Shown piece after piece: positions 7,942 through 17,138 of a DNA stretch of 64,000 nt (its first letter is position 1; each line of letters opens with the position of its first letter). The stretch spans positions 1-64,000 of the forward strand of contig CAZOSP010000005.1 of the NCBI GenBank assembly GCA_964582525.1, given 5' to 3'. This stretch comes from BB31 sp964582525 (GTDB lineage Bacteria; Pseudomonadota; Gammaproteobacteria; Beggiatoales; Beggiatoaceae). The position numbers and the translations under genes were made by a program. The notes under the pieces are model-generated. The model saw nothing but the letters and a program-made list of their open reading frames with translations. It had not been told where the DNA came from and did no database searches.

Positions 7942-9963
7942 TTAATGTGGAATGGATTGTGTCAAGAAACGGCGCAGTCGCACTAAATCAAAATCCGCTG
8001 CAAGACGGTATAAGGTTTCGCCAAAGGGTTTGTATCTTGGCTCATGGTGGATCAGTTTTTTGGCAAGCTGCATGACATCTCCCACGTCACCAATTTTTGC
8101 CATTTCGTGCAAATCTTGTAACACAGTAAAATCGGGTATGCACATATCCTCTAGTTGCTGAAAACTGGCTTCTAAATGCTTGGATGGCTGATGAGAAGCA
8201 TAAATCCATTGCAGCGGCATTTGCTGCTCAATCATGTTTAAGAGTTGGTCAAAATCAACCGGTTTATGAATGAAGCCGTTACATCCGTTGTCTTTGCACA
8301 GCCCTTTTTTGCGCGCAAACAGGCTTGCCGAAACCACAAATACGACTAAATCCTGAAAACGCGCATCAGCCCGCAAACGCCGCAAACAAGTTAAGCCATC
8401 CATCACCGGCATTTTTATATCCAAAAACACCATATCGACCGCCTGCCCCGCCTTATGTTGCTGATCGAGTTGCTGTAAAACCACTTGTCCATTGTCCGCT
8501 TCCAACACCATAAAACCAATATGCTTAAACAATTTGGTTAAAATAATGCGACCATAAGCATTATCATCGGCAACAATGACACTTATCGGCGCGAGTTTGT
8601 TGTGCAGGTGGTGATAACCCGCCACGCGCTCGGCTAATCGCTGCTCGCTAACCTGTAAATGCTGCTCGCAGACTATCGGCATTGTTACGGTAAAATAAAA
8701 ACGACTGCCCTGCGCGCTGCTGCTGACTTTAATTTCGCTGCCCATCATACCGACTAATTGTTGACTAATAGGTAGCCCCAAGCCTGCGCCTTCAATGCTT
8801 TGGTCGCGGTTACTGGTTTGCTCAAAGGGCTGGAAAATTTTTTCTAAATCGGCTGCGGGAACACCGCAACCACTGTCTTCCACGCTGAATAATAACGCAT
8901 CATTAGCTTGACGCTCAATGGTTAAACTGATTGCACCGCTTTGGGTAAATTTTACCGCATTACCCAGCAAGTTCATTAATATTTGGCGTAAGCGCAGTTC
9001 ATCGGCATGAACCACATCGGGTAAATCTTGTGTCGATTGATAATGAAAAGTCAAACCTTTTTGTTGGCTGCGCATTTGAAACAAAGTCACGATTTCATTA
9101 ATAAATTCAGGCAAATGAAAATCTTTGGGCTGTAAGTTTAGTTTCATCGATTCAATTTTAGCCAAATCCATTACATCATTAATTAAAGTGAGTAAATGCT
9201 CACCACAACTTTGAATCACGCGGATGTTTTCTTTTTGTTCGGGACTCAGTTGTGTGTCATAGTTTAACAACTGAGCGCAACCTAAAATACCATTCAAAGG
9301 GGTACGCAACTCATGGCTCATGCTGGCTAAAAATGTACTTTTTGCGCGATTGGCAACTTCCGCTTTTTCTTTGGCTTCAAGCAAATGTTTTTCTTGCTGA
9401 ATAAGCGCGTTATTTTTTGTCTGGAGTTCTTCAGTACGTTGTTCAACGCGCTGTTCTAATTTAGCATTATAAGCTTTTAATGCTTGCTGGGCTTGCGTGA
9501 GTTGCGTAATTAAAGTCACTTGCTCTCGATACAAGACTTCTAATTCGCGCTCTTGTTGATAACGGCGCAAAGCTTGTTTGATCGTCAAGTGCATATTTTC
9601 CACTGCCCAAGGCTTATCGATATAATGATACAGGGCAGCGTTATTAACCGCGTTTTGGATACCTTCAATGTTGGCTTGTCCGGTCAGCATAATGCCCAAG
9701 GTTTTAGGCGAGCGTTGATGCACTTCCATGAGCAATGCGTCGCCGCGTAAACCGGGCATTAAGTAATCAGCAATAATCAAAGGAATTTCATAATGCTCAT
9801 TCAATAGTTCTTGCACTAATTGCAAGCCTTGCTGACCATTTTCAGCCACTTCAATTAAAAATTCATGTTCAATAATGAGATAAAGTTCAGCGCGTAAACT
9901 GGATAATACACTGGGATCATCATCAACACAGACAATAGCGTAGTTGTTTTTTTGTTTTTGCAT
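7942..9963 (-). CDS. Hybrid sensor histidine kinase (receiver - coiled coil - HisKA/HATPase - receiver)
   Basis: A 673-aa soluble hybrid kinase. Domains in order: N-terminal receiver (about residues 8-125, CVDDDPSVLSSL, Asp in IIADYLMPGLRG), coiled coil (about 135-215), HisKA with the phosphoacceptor His in FLASMSHELRTPLNG, HATPase with N box LMNLLGNAVKFTQSG and G boxes VEDSGCGVP and GAGLGLPISQQ, then a second receiver (VIVADDNAYGRI, FLDIKMPVMDGL). The remaining tail is unassigned. There is no membrane segment, so input must arrive through the first receiver or by protein contact. I chose the ATG at 9961-9963 because it precedes the receiver directly. It sits between another receiver-kinase and a receiver-cyclase. 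Confidence 0.88.
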   Translation of the reverse strand: MQKQKNNYAIVCVDDDPSVLSSLRAELYLIIEHEFLIEVAENGQQGLQLVQELLNEHYEIPLIIADYLMPGLRGDALLMEVHQRSPKTLGIMLTGQANIEGIQNAVNNAALYHYIDKPWAVENMHLTIKQALRRYQQERELEVLYREQVTLITQLTQAQQALKAYNAKLEQRVEQRTEELQTKNNALIQQEKHLLEAKEKAEVANRAKSTFLASMSHELRTPLNGILGCAQLLNYDTQLSPEQKENIRVIQSCGEHLLTLINDVMDLAKIESMKLNLQPKDFHLPEFINEIVTLFQMRSQQKGLTFHYQSTQDLPDVVHADELRLRQILMNLLGNAVKFTQSGAISLTIERQANDALLFSVEDSGCGVPAADLEKIFQPFEQTSNRDQSIEGAGLGLPISQQLVGMMGSEIKVSSSAQGSRFYFTVTMPIVCEQHLQVSEQRLAERVAGYHHLHNKLAPISVIVADDNAYGRIILTKLFKHIGFMVLEADNGQVVLQQLDQQHKAGQAVDMVFLDIKMPVMDGLTCLRRLRADARFQDLVVFVVSASLFARKKGLCKDNGCNGFIHKPVDFDQLLNMIEQQMPLQWIYASHQPSKHLEASFQQLEDMCIPDFTVLQDLHEMAKIGDVGDVMQLAKKLIHHEPRYKPFGETLYRLAADFDLVRLRRFLTQSIPH

Positions 9964-10004
9964 AATATAAACCCTGTTTCTTTGTAAGCGTTCACATCTC
10001 TTTA

Positions 10005-11519
10005 TTAATGCGTGACGGGCAACCAAATAGTAAAGCGGGTATTGCCCGGTTGACTACTTAAACTGATGTCCCCCTGATGTTTGTTGACAATTTTGCGCAC
10101 AATATCTAAACCTAAACCCGTGCCTTCGGGTGCGCTTTTGGTGGTAAAAAAAGCTTGGAAAATTTTTTCTTGTAAGTTTTCTGGGATACCGCTGCCGCTA
10201 TCTTGAACTGTCACAGCAACCGCGTTCCAGCCTTGCGGCGCGGGCTTTTGCTCGACTTCAATGCTGAGTGTGCCTTGATAATTCATAGCCTGCAAAGCAT
10301 TTTGTATCAAATTTGTCCAAATTTGGTTAAGTTCATCCGGGTATGCCATGATGTTTGGCACAGATTGATACGCTTTGTGTAATACAATTGAGTTACTGTG
10401 CAATAAATGTTTGTACAAAATAAGCACAATTTCAATACTCTCAATGACATTGGTCGGTTGTTTGCGGGCTTCTTGCGCGTCTTGATGCACGTAATTTTTT
10501 AATGCCCGCATAATACTTTGCGCTTGTTTAACGGCAAATTCTATGGTTTGCTGATTGCGTTGCAAATCGACAATGACATACAAATGTTGTAAGAATTTTA
10601 AGCCTTGTTCATCTTGTAAAATAGGCAGTAAATCCTCTGAGAGTGTCAGCAAATTCATTTGTACCAGTAAATCTGCTTTAACATCCGCCTGTTCTACTTG
10701 CACAGTGTATAATTGCTGCGTCAGTTGACGGCGCATTTGCCGGGTTTCTTGACTACTCAGCAAGCCATCTTGTGTCGCTATATGTTTGGGCATTTGTTCT
10801 AATAAGGCAAAAAATTGTTGCGCTTGCGGGATCGTCAAACTGTGTAAAAATTGCGGTAATTCAGGCAAGCGTTTTTGCAAACTTTGTTTTAAGTGTTCTG
10901 TTGATGAATTAAGTGCCGCTAAAGGGCTGTTGATTTCATGCGCAATGCCGGCTATAAGCTGTCCTAAAGAAGCCATTTTTTCGGCGTGGATCAGATCAAC
11001 CTGGGCTTTTTGCAGTTGCTTAAAGGCTTCTTCCGTCTTGCGTTTTTCTTCCTGTAAGGCGGCTTCAATTTTTTTGCGTTCTTGAATTTCATCAATTAAT
11101 TGTTGATTTTGTTCGGCTAACTTTTGACGTAAATAATGCAGAGAAAGATGGCTTTCAACGCGCGCCAACACTTCTTTATACTGAAACGGCTTAGTAATAT
11201 AGTCAACGCCGCCCGCCGCAAAGCCTTCAAGTTTATCGCTAATTTCTTCTAAGGCACTGATAAATAAGATAGGAATATTTTGCGCGTGAGGATTTTGTTT
11301 AATCTTACGACACACTTCATAACCCAACATGTCGGGCAGCATGATGTCGAGTAACACCAGATCGGGGATTTTAACCTGTAAAGAACGCAGCGCGGCTTCT
11401 CCGTTGTTGGCAACGCGGGTTTGATAACCTCGCGCTTGGAGAATTTTACTGAGAATTTCAAGATTGTAGGGGTTATCATCAACCACTAAAATGTTTGCAG
11501 AGCGTAACGCGGCATCCAT
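10005..11519 (-). CDS. Receiver-histidine kinase, first gene of the signalling operon
   Basis: A 504-aa protein. The receiver (about residues 8-125) shows ILVVDDNPYNLEIL, Asp in LVLLDIMLPDMLGYE and KPFQYKEVLARV. A coiled coil (about 130-180) precedes the H box EKMASLGQLIAGIAHEINSP. About 150 unusual residues then separate the H box from the N box NLIQNALQAMNYQG and the G boxes DSGSGIPENLQEKIFQ and GTGLGLDIVRKIV. The H-box type and the separate ATPase resemble NtrB-like kinases fused to a receiver. It is soluble. The hybrid kinase start follows 41 bp downstream. The divergent gene at 11556 shares the short upstream region. Confidence 0.87.
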   Translation of the reverse strand: MDAALRSANILVVDDNPYNLEILSKILQARGYQTRVANNGEAALRSLQVKIPDLVLLDIMLPDMLGYEVCRKIKQNPHAQNIPILFISALEEISDKLEGFAAGGVDYITKPFQYKEVLARVESHLSLHYLRQKLAEQNQQLIDEIQERKKIEAALQEEKRKTEEAFKQLQKAQVDLIHAEKMASLGQLIAGIAHEINSPLAALNSSTEHLKQSLQKRLPELPQFLHSLTIPQAQQFFALLEQMPKHIATQDGLLSSQETRQMRRQLTQQLYTVQVEQADVKADLLVQMNLLTLSEDLLPILQDEQGLKFLQHLYVIVDLQRNQQTIEFAVKQAQSIMRALKNYVHQDAQEARKQPTNVIESIEIVLILYKHLLHSNSIVLHKAYQSVPNIMAYPDELNQIWTNLIQNALQAMNYQGTLSIEVEQKPAPQGWNAVAVTVQDSGSGIPENLQEKIFQAFFTTKSAPEGTGLGLDIVRKIVNKHQGDISLSSQPGNTRFTIWLPVTH

Positions 11520-11555
11520 AAAATAACCTTTGTATTTTTGATGAGGATAAGGAAC

Positions 11556-11951
11556 ATGGCTAATGTAACAGATAAGTCCGCAGGGGGTGCGGGGCGTTTT
11601 TTTATCGGTTTGATGATGATGATTGGCGGTGGCTACTTGTTTTTAGACGCAATCCAAGTATCGCATCAGCTCAGTTGGGGGATGTCTTTGTTCAGTATGG
11701 GCGGTATGAAACTCACGCCCGGCTTGGTACTTATTCCGTTTTTATTCGGTATCGGCATGGTGTTTTATAATCCGGACAATGATATGGGTTGGATTTTAAT
11801 GCTGGCAACCCTGGTGATGCTGACGCTTGGCGTGATTAATAGCCTAAATTTTCACCTGCGCCGCATGTCGGCGTTTGAGTTACTCATGATTTTAGGTTTG
11901 GCGATTGGCGGCTTAGGGTTATTCTTAAGTGGCATACGGCGGATGCGCTGA
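11556..11951 (+). CDS. Small membrane protein of unknown function
   Basis: A 131-aa protein with about four membrane helices (FFIGLMMMIGGGYLFLDAI, LTPGLVLIPFLFGIGMVFY, WILMLATLVMLTLGVI, LMILGLAIGGLGLFLSGI) and a short Lys/Gly-rich N-terminus. I do not recognise the family. The ATG at 11556 has a good site (ATAAGGA, 11547-11553). The next gene begins 5 bp after its stop, so the two form an operon. It is transcribed divergently from the kinase operon. Confidence 0.7.
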   Translation: MANVTDKSAGGAGRFFIGLMMMIGGGYLFLDAIQVSHQLSWGMSLFSMGGMKLTPGLVLIPFLFGIGMVFYNPDNDMGWILMLATLVMLTLGVINSLNFHLRRMSAFELLMILGLAIGGLGLFLSGIRRMR

Positions 11952-11956
11952 TCACT

Positions 11957-12979
11957 ATGTCCGCACTGCCCTCATTTTCGCTACTCAGCAACGTGGCTAA
12001 AAGCGTTGCGCTATTGCTGCATTTAGGCGGTTTAAGCTTATTTGTGACCTTGCTCATGTTGCAACAAAGCGATGCCGAGACAAAAGCACAATTTGCGACA
12101 CTGGTGAATGTCCAGAATCCTTACGCGCTGCCTTATCACCTTGGCGAAATATTGGCGTTAGTCGCCTTGCTGTCTATCACCCTTCCCACTTTGTTGCAAT
12201 TACAGAATAACCAGTGTGAAGCCATTTCGCCGGGGCGCATGGTGTTTCTTGCCCTCATGCTGGTCATCGTCGTCGTTGCCTTTGCTGTTCGCACGCCCAT
12301 CCCGCTTAATGCAGAGAAGCAGGTCATCGGCTATTTGGTGCTATCGCAGTCTATGCAGCTCACCAGCACCTATTTGATTGGCATGTTTACCGCTTTTTTA
12401 GGCTTTTTTGCGATTTTCCGTGCCTGGCCCCGTACTGTCATTTTGCTGTTAATGGTGTATTTATTGTACTTTTCCAGTGGCAATATTTTGTTCAATGTGC
12501 AGCTTAAAGACAATCCGGCACTGCTGGCTGCCATGTCCAGTTTCACGCTCTTGATGCTGTTGCTGGCATTTGCTGCCCTGTGGATGCTGCGCCCACACAT
12601 TGAAGAAGATTTTGAGCATGTTAAAGCCTTACAAGCCCTGAAAAAAAATCTCAAACAGCATGAAAAAGAAATCCTTGATTCGGAAATGGCAAACACTTTA
12701 ATGAGATTTACCCGATACGACAAGGAAAAACCCGATCCCCAAGAAGTGCGGCTGCTAAATATGCCCACTGCTGCGACATCCCCCTCCAGCACCTCTGGCA
12801 GTGCCCGTATTCCTGCCGCCGAACTCCAGCAAACCCAAGAGGCACTCACGTCCTTACAGAATCAAATTAACGACATCCGCGAAGCACACCGCAAAGCCGA
12901 ACGAGAAAAATTAGCCGAGCTTTCAGACGCGCTTGATGACTTACGTGATCGGGTCAACCGCACCTTAATCGGCGGCTAA
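11957..12979 (+). CDS. Polytopic membrane protein with a C-terminal coiled coil, function unknown
   Basis: A 340-aa protein. About six membrane helices occupy residues 10-215 (for example LLHLGGLSLFVTLLMLQQ, MVFLALMLVIVVVAFAVRTP, LLLMVYLLYFSSGNILF, LLMLLLAFAALWMLRP). A charged cytoplasmic region follows, with a Ser/Thr-rich linker near residue 270 and a coiled coil to the end (LQNQINDIREAHRKAEREKL). No enzymatic motif was seen. It follows the small membrane protein at 5 bp and precedes the Pho box of pstS. Its own expression probably starts upstream at about 11530. Confidence 0.65.
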   Translation: MSALPSFSLLSNVAKSVALLLHLGGLSLFVTLLMLQQSDAETKAQFATLVNVQNPYALPYHLGEILALVALLSITLPTLLQLQNNQCEAISPGRMVFLALMLVIVVVAFAVRTPIPLNAEKQVIGYLVLSQSMQLTSTYLIGMFTAFLGFFAIFRAWPRTVILLLMVYLLYFSSGNILFNVQLKDNPALLAAMSSFTLLMLLLAFAALWMLRPHIEEDFEHVKALQALKKNLKQHEKEILDSEMANTLMRFTRYDKEKPDPQEVRLLNMPTAATSPSSTSGSARIPAAELQQTQEALTSLQNQINDIREAHRKAEREKLAELSDALDDLRDRVNRTLIGG

Positions 12980-12990
12980 AGCCGTTTGCT

Positions 12991-13067
12991 TGTCATAAAG
13001 TCGTCATGTTTTTGTCATCAAATTGCAATATTTTTCCCACGAAACTGTCATATTTCATGGTTAGAAT
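12991..13067 (+). promoter_or_regulatory. Pho box array and promoter of pstS
   Basis: Repeats of the Pho-box type occur in strict 11-bp phase: TGTCATAAAGT (12991), CGTCATGTTTT (13002), TGTCATCAAAT (13013) and, three periods later, TGTCATATTTC (13046). A -10-like TAGAAT lies at 13062-13067, where PhoB-activated promoters place it in the absence of a good -35 box. PhoB binds TGTCA-type direct repeats in this phase. The site lies before pstS, so the operon should be induced by phosphate limitation. Confidence 0.85.
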
Positions 13068-13182
13068 TGCCACACTCTTGATGCGGGAGCTGAGTGCTGT
13101 GTATTCATAACGCAGTCTGCTCTGACGCATATCTTAAAGATGTCAATACGCCATCCATACAACACTCACTTTGGAGTTCTTA

Positions 13183-14220
13183 ATGAAAAAATCCGTCCTT
13201 TTAGCAGCAGCTGTAGCGGCTGTATTAGGCTCGCAAGCTTATGCCCGCGATACCCTTAATGTTGTCGGCTCCTCTACCGTTTATCCGTTTACCACAGTAG
13301 TAGCTGAACAATTTGGTAAAACCAGCAAATTCAACACGCCTAAAGTGGAAGGCACCGGTTCAGGGGGTGGCATGAAATTGTTTTGTGCCGGTGTAGGGGT
13401 TGAACATCCCGATGCGACAGGCTCTTCACGCCGCATCAAGCAATCTGAATTTGATCAATGCCAACGCAATGGCGTTAAAGACATTATCGAAGTTAAAGTC
13501 GGCTACGATGGCATTGCTATCGCTAATTCTAAACAAGCCAAACCCATGGACTTGACCCTGAAAGATGTGTTTTTAGCCCTAGCTAAAGAAGTCCCAGACC
13601 CAAATAGCAAGGTCTTCAAATTAATCACAAATCCTTACAAAACTTGGAAAGATGTCAACCCATCTCTACCTAATATCGCCATTGAAGTGATCGGACCTCC
13701 GCCGACTTCAGGAACTCGTGATGCTTTCGTAGAACTCGCTATGGAAGGCGGTTGCAAGAAATTTGAAGCCATTGCTGCGGAAAAGACAGCCAATAAAAAC
13801 AACTATAAACGTATTTGCCATACGCTTCGTGAAGATGGTGCGTACATTGAAGGCGGCGAACACGATAATTTAATTGTGCAAAAGTTAATCGCTAATCCTG
13901 AGGCTGTAGGGGTATTTGGTTTCAGCTTTCTAGATCAAAACAGCGATAAAGTTCAAGGTGCAAGCATTAACGGTGTACCTGTTACCTTTGAAAGCATTGC
14001 TGACGGCAGCTATCCGGTCTCTCGCCCTATGTATATGTATGCGAAAAAAGCCCACATCGGCTCCGTCCCCGGTATTGAAGAGTTTTTAGCTGAATACACC
14101 AGCGAAAAAGCTTGGGGTGATGAAGGCTATTTGGTTGATAAAGGCATGATTCCTATGCCTAAAAAAGAACGTCAAAAATTTGCTAATGACGTGAAAAACC
14201 TGACTCCTATGTCTATGTAA
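13183..14220 (+). CDS. pstS: Phosphate ABC transporter, phosphate-binding protein PstS
   Basis: A 345-aa periplasmic protein. A signal peptide (about residues 1-21, LLAAAVAAVLGSQAYA) is followed by the PstS start LNVVGSSTVYPFTTVVAEQF and the phosphate-binding stretches EGTGSGGGMKLFC and SGTRDAFVELAM. Two C-terminal signatures are GVFGFSFLDQNSDKVQ and YPVSRPMYMYAKKAH. The protein delivers phosphate to PstCA. The ATG at 13183 is favoured because TTTGGAGTTCTTA sits just before it. A TTG at 13171 in frame is unlikely. Confidence 0.93.
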   Translation: MKKSVLLAAAVAAVLGSQAYARDTLNVVGSSTVYPFTTVVAEQFGKTSKFNTPKVEGTGSGGGMKLFCAGVGVEHPDATGSSRRIKQSEFDQCQRNGVKDIIEVKVGYDGIAIANSKQAKPMDLTLKDVFLALAKEVPDPNSKVFKLITNPYKTWKDVNPSLPNIAIEVIGPPPTSGTRDAFVELAMEGGCKKFEAIAAEKTANKNNYKRICHTLREDGAYIEGGEHDNLIVQKLIANPEAVGVFGFSFLDQNSDKVQGASINGVPVTFESIADGSYPVSRPMYMYAKKAHIGSVPGIEEFLAEYTSEKAWGDEGYLVDKGMIPMPKKERQKFANDVKNLTPMSM

Positions 14221-14290
14221 AGGTTGCTCGGTTTTAGGCGTGCCATTGCCTGAAGCCTCTTCAAACCTTGATGCGAGTTAAATCGCGCTT

Positions 14291-14324
14291 AAACCTGACA
14301 GGTCTTTCAAGACCTGTCAGGTTT
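14291..14324. repeat. Palindromic repeat between pstS and pstC
   Basis: This is the inner hairpin of the dispersed family: perfect 16-bp arms (14291-14306 and 14309-14324) with a TC loop, followed by a short T run. The outer arms are not obvious here. It lies in the 159-bp pstS-pstC gap, so it could act as an attenuator or mRNA-stabilising hairpin and raise PstS over the membrane subunits. That role is inference. Confidence 0.7.
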
Positions 14325-14379
14325 TTATATTGCCCGTTTGTTTTAGGGCTAAACCCAACAACTACAGCAGATATTCCTT

Positions 14380-15762
14380 ATGCAAGCCTCTACTCTTCTG
14401 ATTGTGTTGCTTATCTTGAGCGCGCTGGCGTATCACTTAGGACGCAAGCGTTCCCTTGCTGTTGCAGGCGGTCATATCCGCAATCTGCATTCGTTACCCA
14501 GTTATTACGGTTTTTATACCCTGTTATGGTGCGGTATTCCCGCACTGGTTTTATTGACTCTGTGGATAATGTTTCAAAGCACTGTCATCAACGGTTTGGT
14601 GATTACCAGCTTGCCGCCTGACATGCAGGCGTTGCCACCGAACGAGCTGAAATTGTTTATGAGCAATTTAGGTAATCTGGTCAGCGGCAATATCGTGTCG
14701 GGCGAAATCGATGCAACCATACAAAATGCTGCCAATTATTACAAAAGTCTGCAAAGTTATAGCAGCCTGATGTTGACAGTGTTGGTGTTAGTCGTAGCCA
14801 TTGCTGGCATTCTCTGGGCAAGACGACACATTGCACCCCAGTATCGGGCGCGCAATGGCGTAGAAAAAACCGTTACTGTGCTTTTAATCCTGTGTTCCAC
14901 CATTGCGATTTTCACCACCATCGGTATTGTTTTATCAGTGTTGTTTGAATCCGTGCGCTTTTTTCAAAAAGTCCCCTTTACCGAGTTTATGTTTGGTCTG
15001 GAATGGAGTCCACAAACCGCGCTACGTGAAGACCAAGTGGGCAGTTCAGGGGCATTTGGTGCGATTCCCTTGTTTGTCGGCACTTTATTAATTTCCGCTA
15101 TCGCCATGATTGTCGCCGTCCCGATTGGCTTAATGGCAGCGATTTATTTATCCGAATACGCCAACTCCAAGGTGCGTGCTACCGCCAAACCTTTATTAGA
15201 AATTTTGGCAGGAATACCGACTGTTGTTTACGGCTTTTTTGCTGCCTTGACGGTCGCCCCCTTTATTCGCAATTTCGGCGAAAGCATCGGTCTCTCAGTG
15301 GTATCCGAAAGTGCTTTAGCCGTCGGGCTGGTGATGGGCATTATGCTAATTCCCTTTATTTCTTCGCTGTCAGATGATGTTATTAACGCGGTGCCGCAAT
15401 CTTTACGTGACGGGGCTTATGGTCTGGGTGCGACACAATCAGAAACGATTCGCCAAGTGGTGATTCCTGCTGCCTTGCCGGGCATTGTCGGGGGCATTTT
15501 GCTGGCGGTATCTCGCGCCATTGGTGAAACCATGATTGTCGTCATGGCAGCGGGCTTATCTGCTAATCTGACCTTAAATCCGCTGGACATGGTCACTACG
15601 GTGACGGTGCAAATCGTGACTTTGCTGGTGGGCGACCAAGAATTTGACAGTGCTAAAACACTTGCCGCATTCGCTTTAGGCTTAATGCTGTTTACCGTGA
15701 CCTTAATTTTGAATGTCATCGCTTTACACATTGTGCGCAAATACCGCGAACAGTATGAGTAA
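14380..15762 (+). CDS. pstC: Phosphate ABC transporter permease PstC, long form
   Basis: A 460-aa permease. The C-terminal 260 residues are the standard PstC core: QVGSSGAFGAIPLFVGTLLI, PLLEILAGIPTVVYGFFA, and the EAA-type loop DGAYGLGATQSETIRQVVIP that contacts PstB. The N-terminal 200 residues add two or three membrane helices and a loop, as in the long PstC variants of some gammaproteobacteria. The usual PstC is about 320 aa. It pairs with a likewise enlarged PstA downstream. Confidence 0.93.
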   Translation: MQASTLLIVLLILSALAYHLGRKRSLAVAGGHIRNLHSLPSYYGFYTLLWCGIPALVLLTLWIMFQSTVINGLVITSLPPDMQALPPNELKLFMSNLGNLVSGNIVSGEIDATIQNAANYYKSLQSYSSLMLTVLVLVVAIAGILWARRHIAPQYRARNGVEKTVTVLLILCSTIAIFTTIGIVLSVLFESVRFFQKVPFTEFMFGLEWSPQTALREDQVGSSGAFGAIPLFVGTLLISAIAMIVAVPIGLMAAIYLSEYANSKVRATAKPLLEILAGIPTVVYGFFAALTVAPFIRNFGESIGLSVVSESALAVGLVMGIMLIPFISSLSDDVINAVPQSLRDGAYGLGATQSETIRQVVIPAALPGIVGGILLAVSRAIGETMIVVMAAGLSANLTLNPLDMVTTVTVQIVTLLVGDQEFDSAKTLAAFALGLMLFTVTLILNVIALHIVRKYREQYE

Positions 15763-15795
15763 GCACTCCCACGCTGAATTTTTGAGGAATTGACT

Positions 15796-17088
15796 GTGAA
15801 CCAAACAACCCAGAACAACACGATGAACATCGTGAAAAAGAACCTTGCCAAACGCTATGCGCGAGAACAGCGTTTTCGCGCCTATGGCATGGCAGCCATT
15901 ATCGCCAGTCTGATCTTTTTGCTGCTGATGTTTATCAGCATCATCAGTCAAGGCCATGGCGCGTTTTGGCAGACTTATGTGAAACTCGATGTTGAGTTTT
16001 CCGCTGAATACATTGACCCTGATGGCAGCCGTGATGCGGAAGTGATTTCAAATGGCGATTACGGCGGTATTGTCAAAGAAACCTTGCGCAACACCTTTCC
16101 TGAGGTAAAAAGTCGGGGTGATAAGCGGCAACTGTACAGTATTGTCAGTAGCGGGGCAGGTTACGAACTGCGCAGAATGGTGATGGACAATCCTGACCTG
16201 ATCGGCACTACGCAAACCATTTGGTTAGTCGCTGATGATGATGTAGACATGCTGGTGAAGGGACACATTGACCGTAAATTACCCGAATCCGACCGCCGCA
16301 TGAACGACAAGCAAATCAGTTGGGTGGAAAAACTCGAAAATGAAGGGCGCGTTGAAAAACGCTTCAATGTGATTTTCTTTAGCGCGGGCGACTCGCGTGA
16401 GCCGGAACTCGCGGGTATTTGGGGCGCGGCAGTGGGTTCTTTCTACACCTTGATTATCACCTTATTGCTGTCTTTCCCCATCGGCGTTGCCACTGCGGTG
16501 TATTTAGAAGAATTTGCCCCGCGCAACAAATGGACAGACATCATTGAAGTCAATATTAACAATCTTGCCGCCGTACCTTCTATCGTGTTTGGTCTGCTCG
16601 GTCTTGCCGTATTTATTAGCTTCTTTGGTTTGCCGCGCTCCGCGCCCGTGGTGGGTGGTTTAGTGCTGACCTTAATGACCTTACCGACGATTATTATTGC
16701 CAGCCGTGCCGCGCTGAAATCCGTGCCGCCTTCAATCCGTGAAGCCGCCTTAGGCGTAGGCGCATCCAAAATGCAAACCATTACCCATCATGTGTTGCCG
16801 CTGGCGATGCCCGGTATGTTGACCGGCACCATTATCGGCATGGCACAAGCTTTGGGTGAAACCGCGCCGTTGTTGATGATTGGCATGGTGGCGTTCATTG
16901 TGGATATTCCCAGTGGTGCTTTTGATTCTGCCACAGTGCTACCGGTGCAAATTTACTTATGGGCAGACAGTCCGGAACGTGCTTTTGTGGAAAGAACCTC
17001 CGCTGCCATTATGGTGCTGCTGACTTTCTTGATTGCCATGAATGCAATCGCCGTGATTATGCGCAAACGCTTTGAGCGTCGCTGGTAA
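15796..17088 (+). CDS. pstA: Phosphate ABC transporter permease PstA, long form
   Basis: A 430-aa permease. After one N-terminal helix (AAIIASLIFLLLMFISIIS) comes a periplasmic insertion of about 120 residues, then the normal PstA core: GSFYTLIITLLLSFPIGVAT, NINNLAAVPSIVFGLLGLAV, and the EAA loop REAALGVGASKMQTITHHVLP. The usual PstA is about 290 aa. The GTG at 15796 is chosen because the GAGGA site at 15784-15788 is correctly spaced to it and too close to the TTG at 15790. pstC ends 33 bp upstream. Confidence 0.9.
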   Translation: MNQTTQNNTMNIVKKNLAKRYAREQRFRAYGMAAIIASLIFLLLMFISIISQGHGAFWQTYVKLDVEFSAEYIDPDGSRDAEVISNGDYGGIVKETLRNTFPEVKSRGDKRQLYSIVSSGAGYELRRMVMDNPDLIGTTQTIWLVADDDVDMLVKGHIDRKLPESDRRMNDKQISWVEKLENEGRVEKRFNVIFFSAGDSREPELAGIWGAAVGSFYTLIITLLLSFPIGVATAVYLEEFAPRNKWTDIIEVNINNLAAVPSIVFGLLGLAVFISFFGLPRSAPVVGGLVLTLMTLPTIIIASRAALKSVPPSIREAALGVGASKMQTITHHVLPLAMPGMLTGTIIGMAQALGETAPLLMIGMVAFIVDIPSGAFDSATVLPVQIYLWADSPERAFVERTSAAIMVLLTFLIAMNAIAVIMRKRFERRW

Positions 17089-17138
17089 AGTTTACGGGAG
17101 TGTGAAACCGGAGTTTCGCAAACAAAGAGGTCAATATC

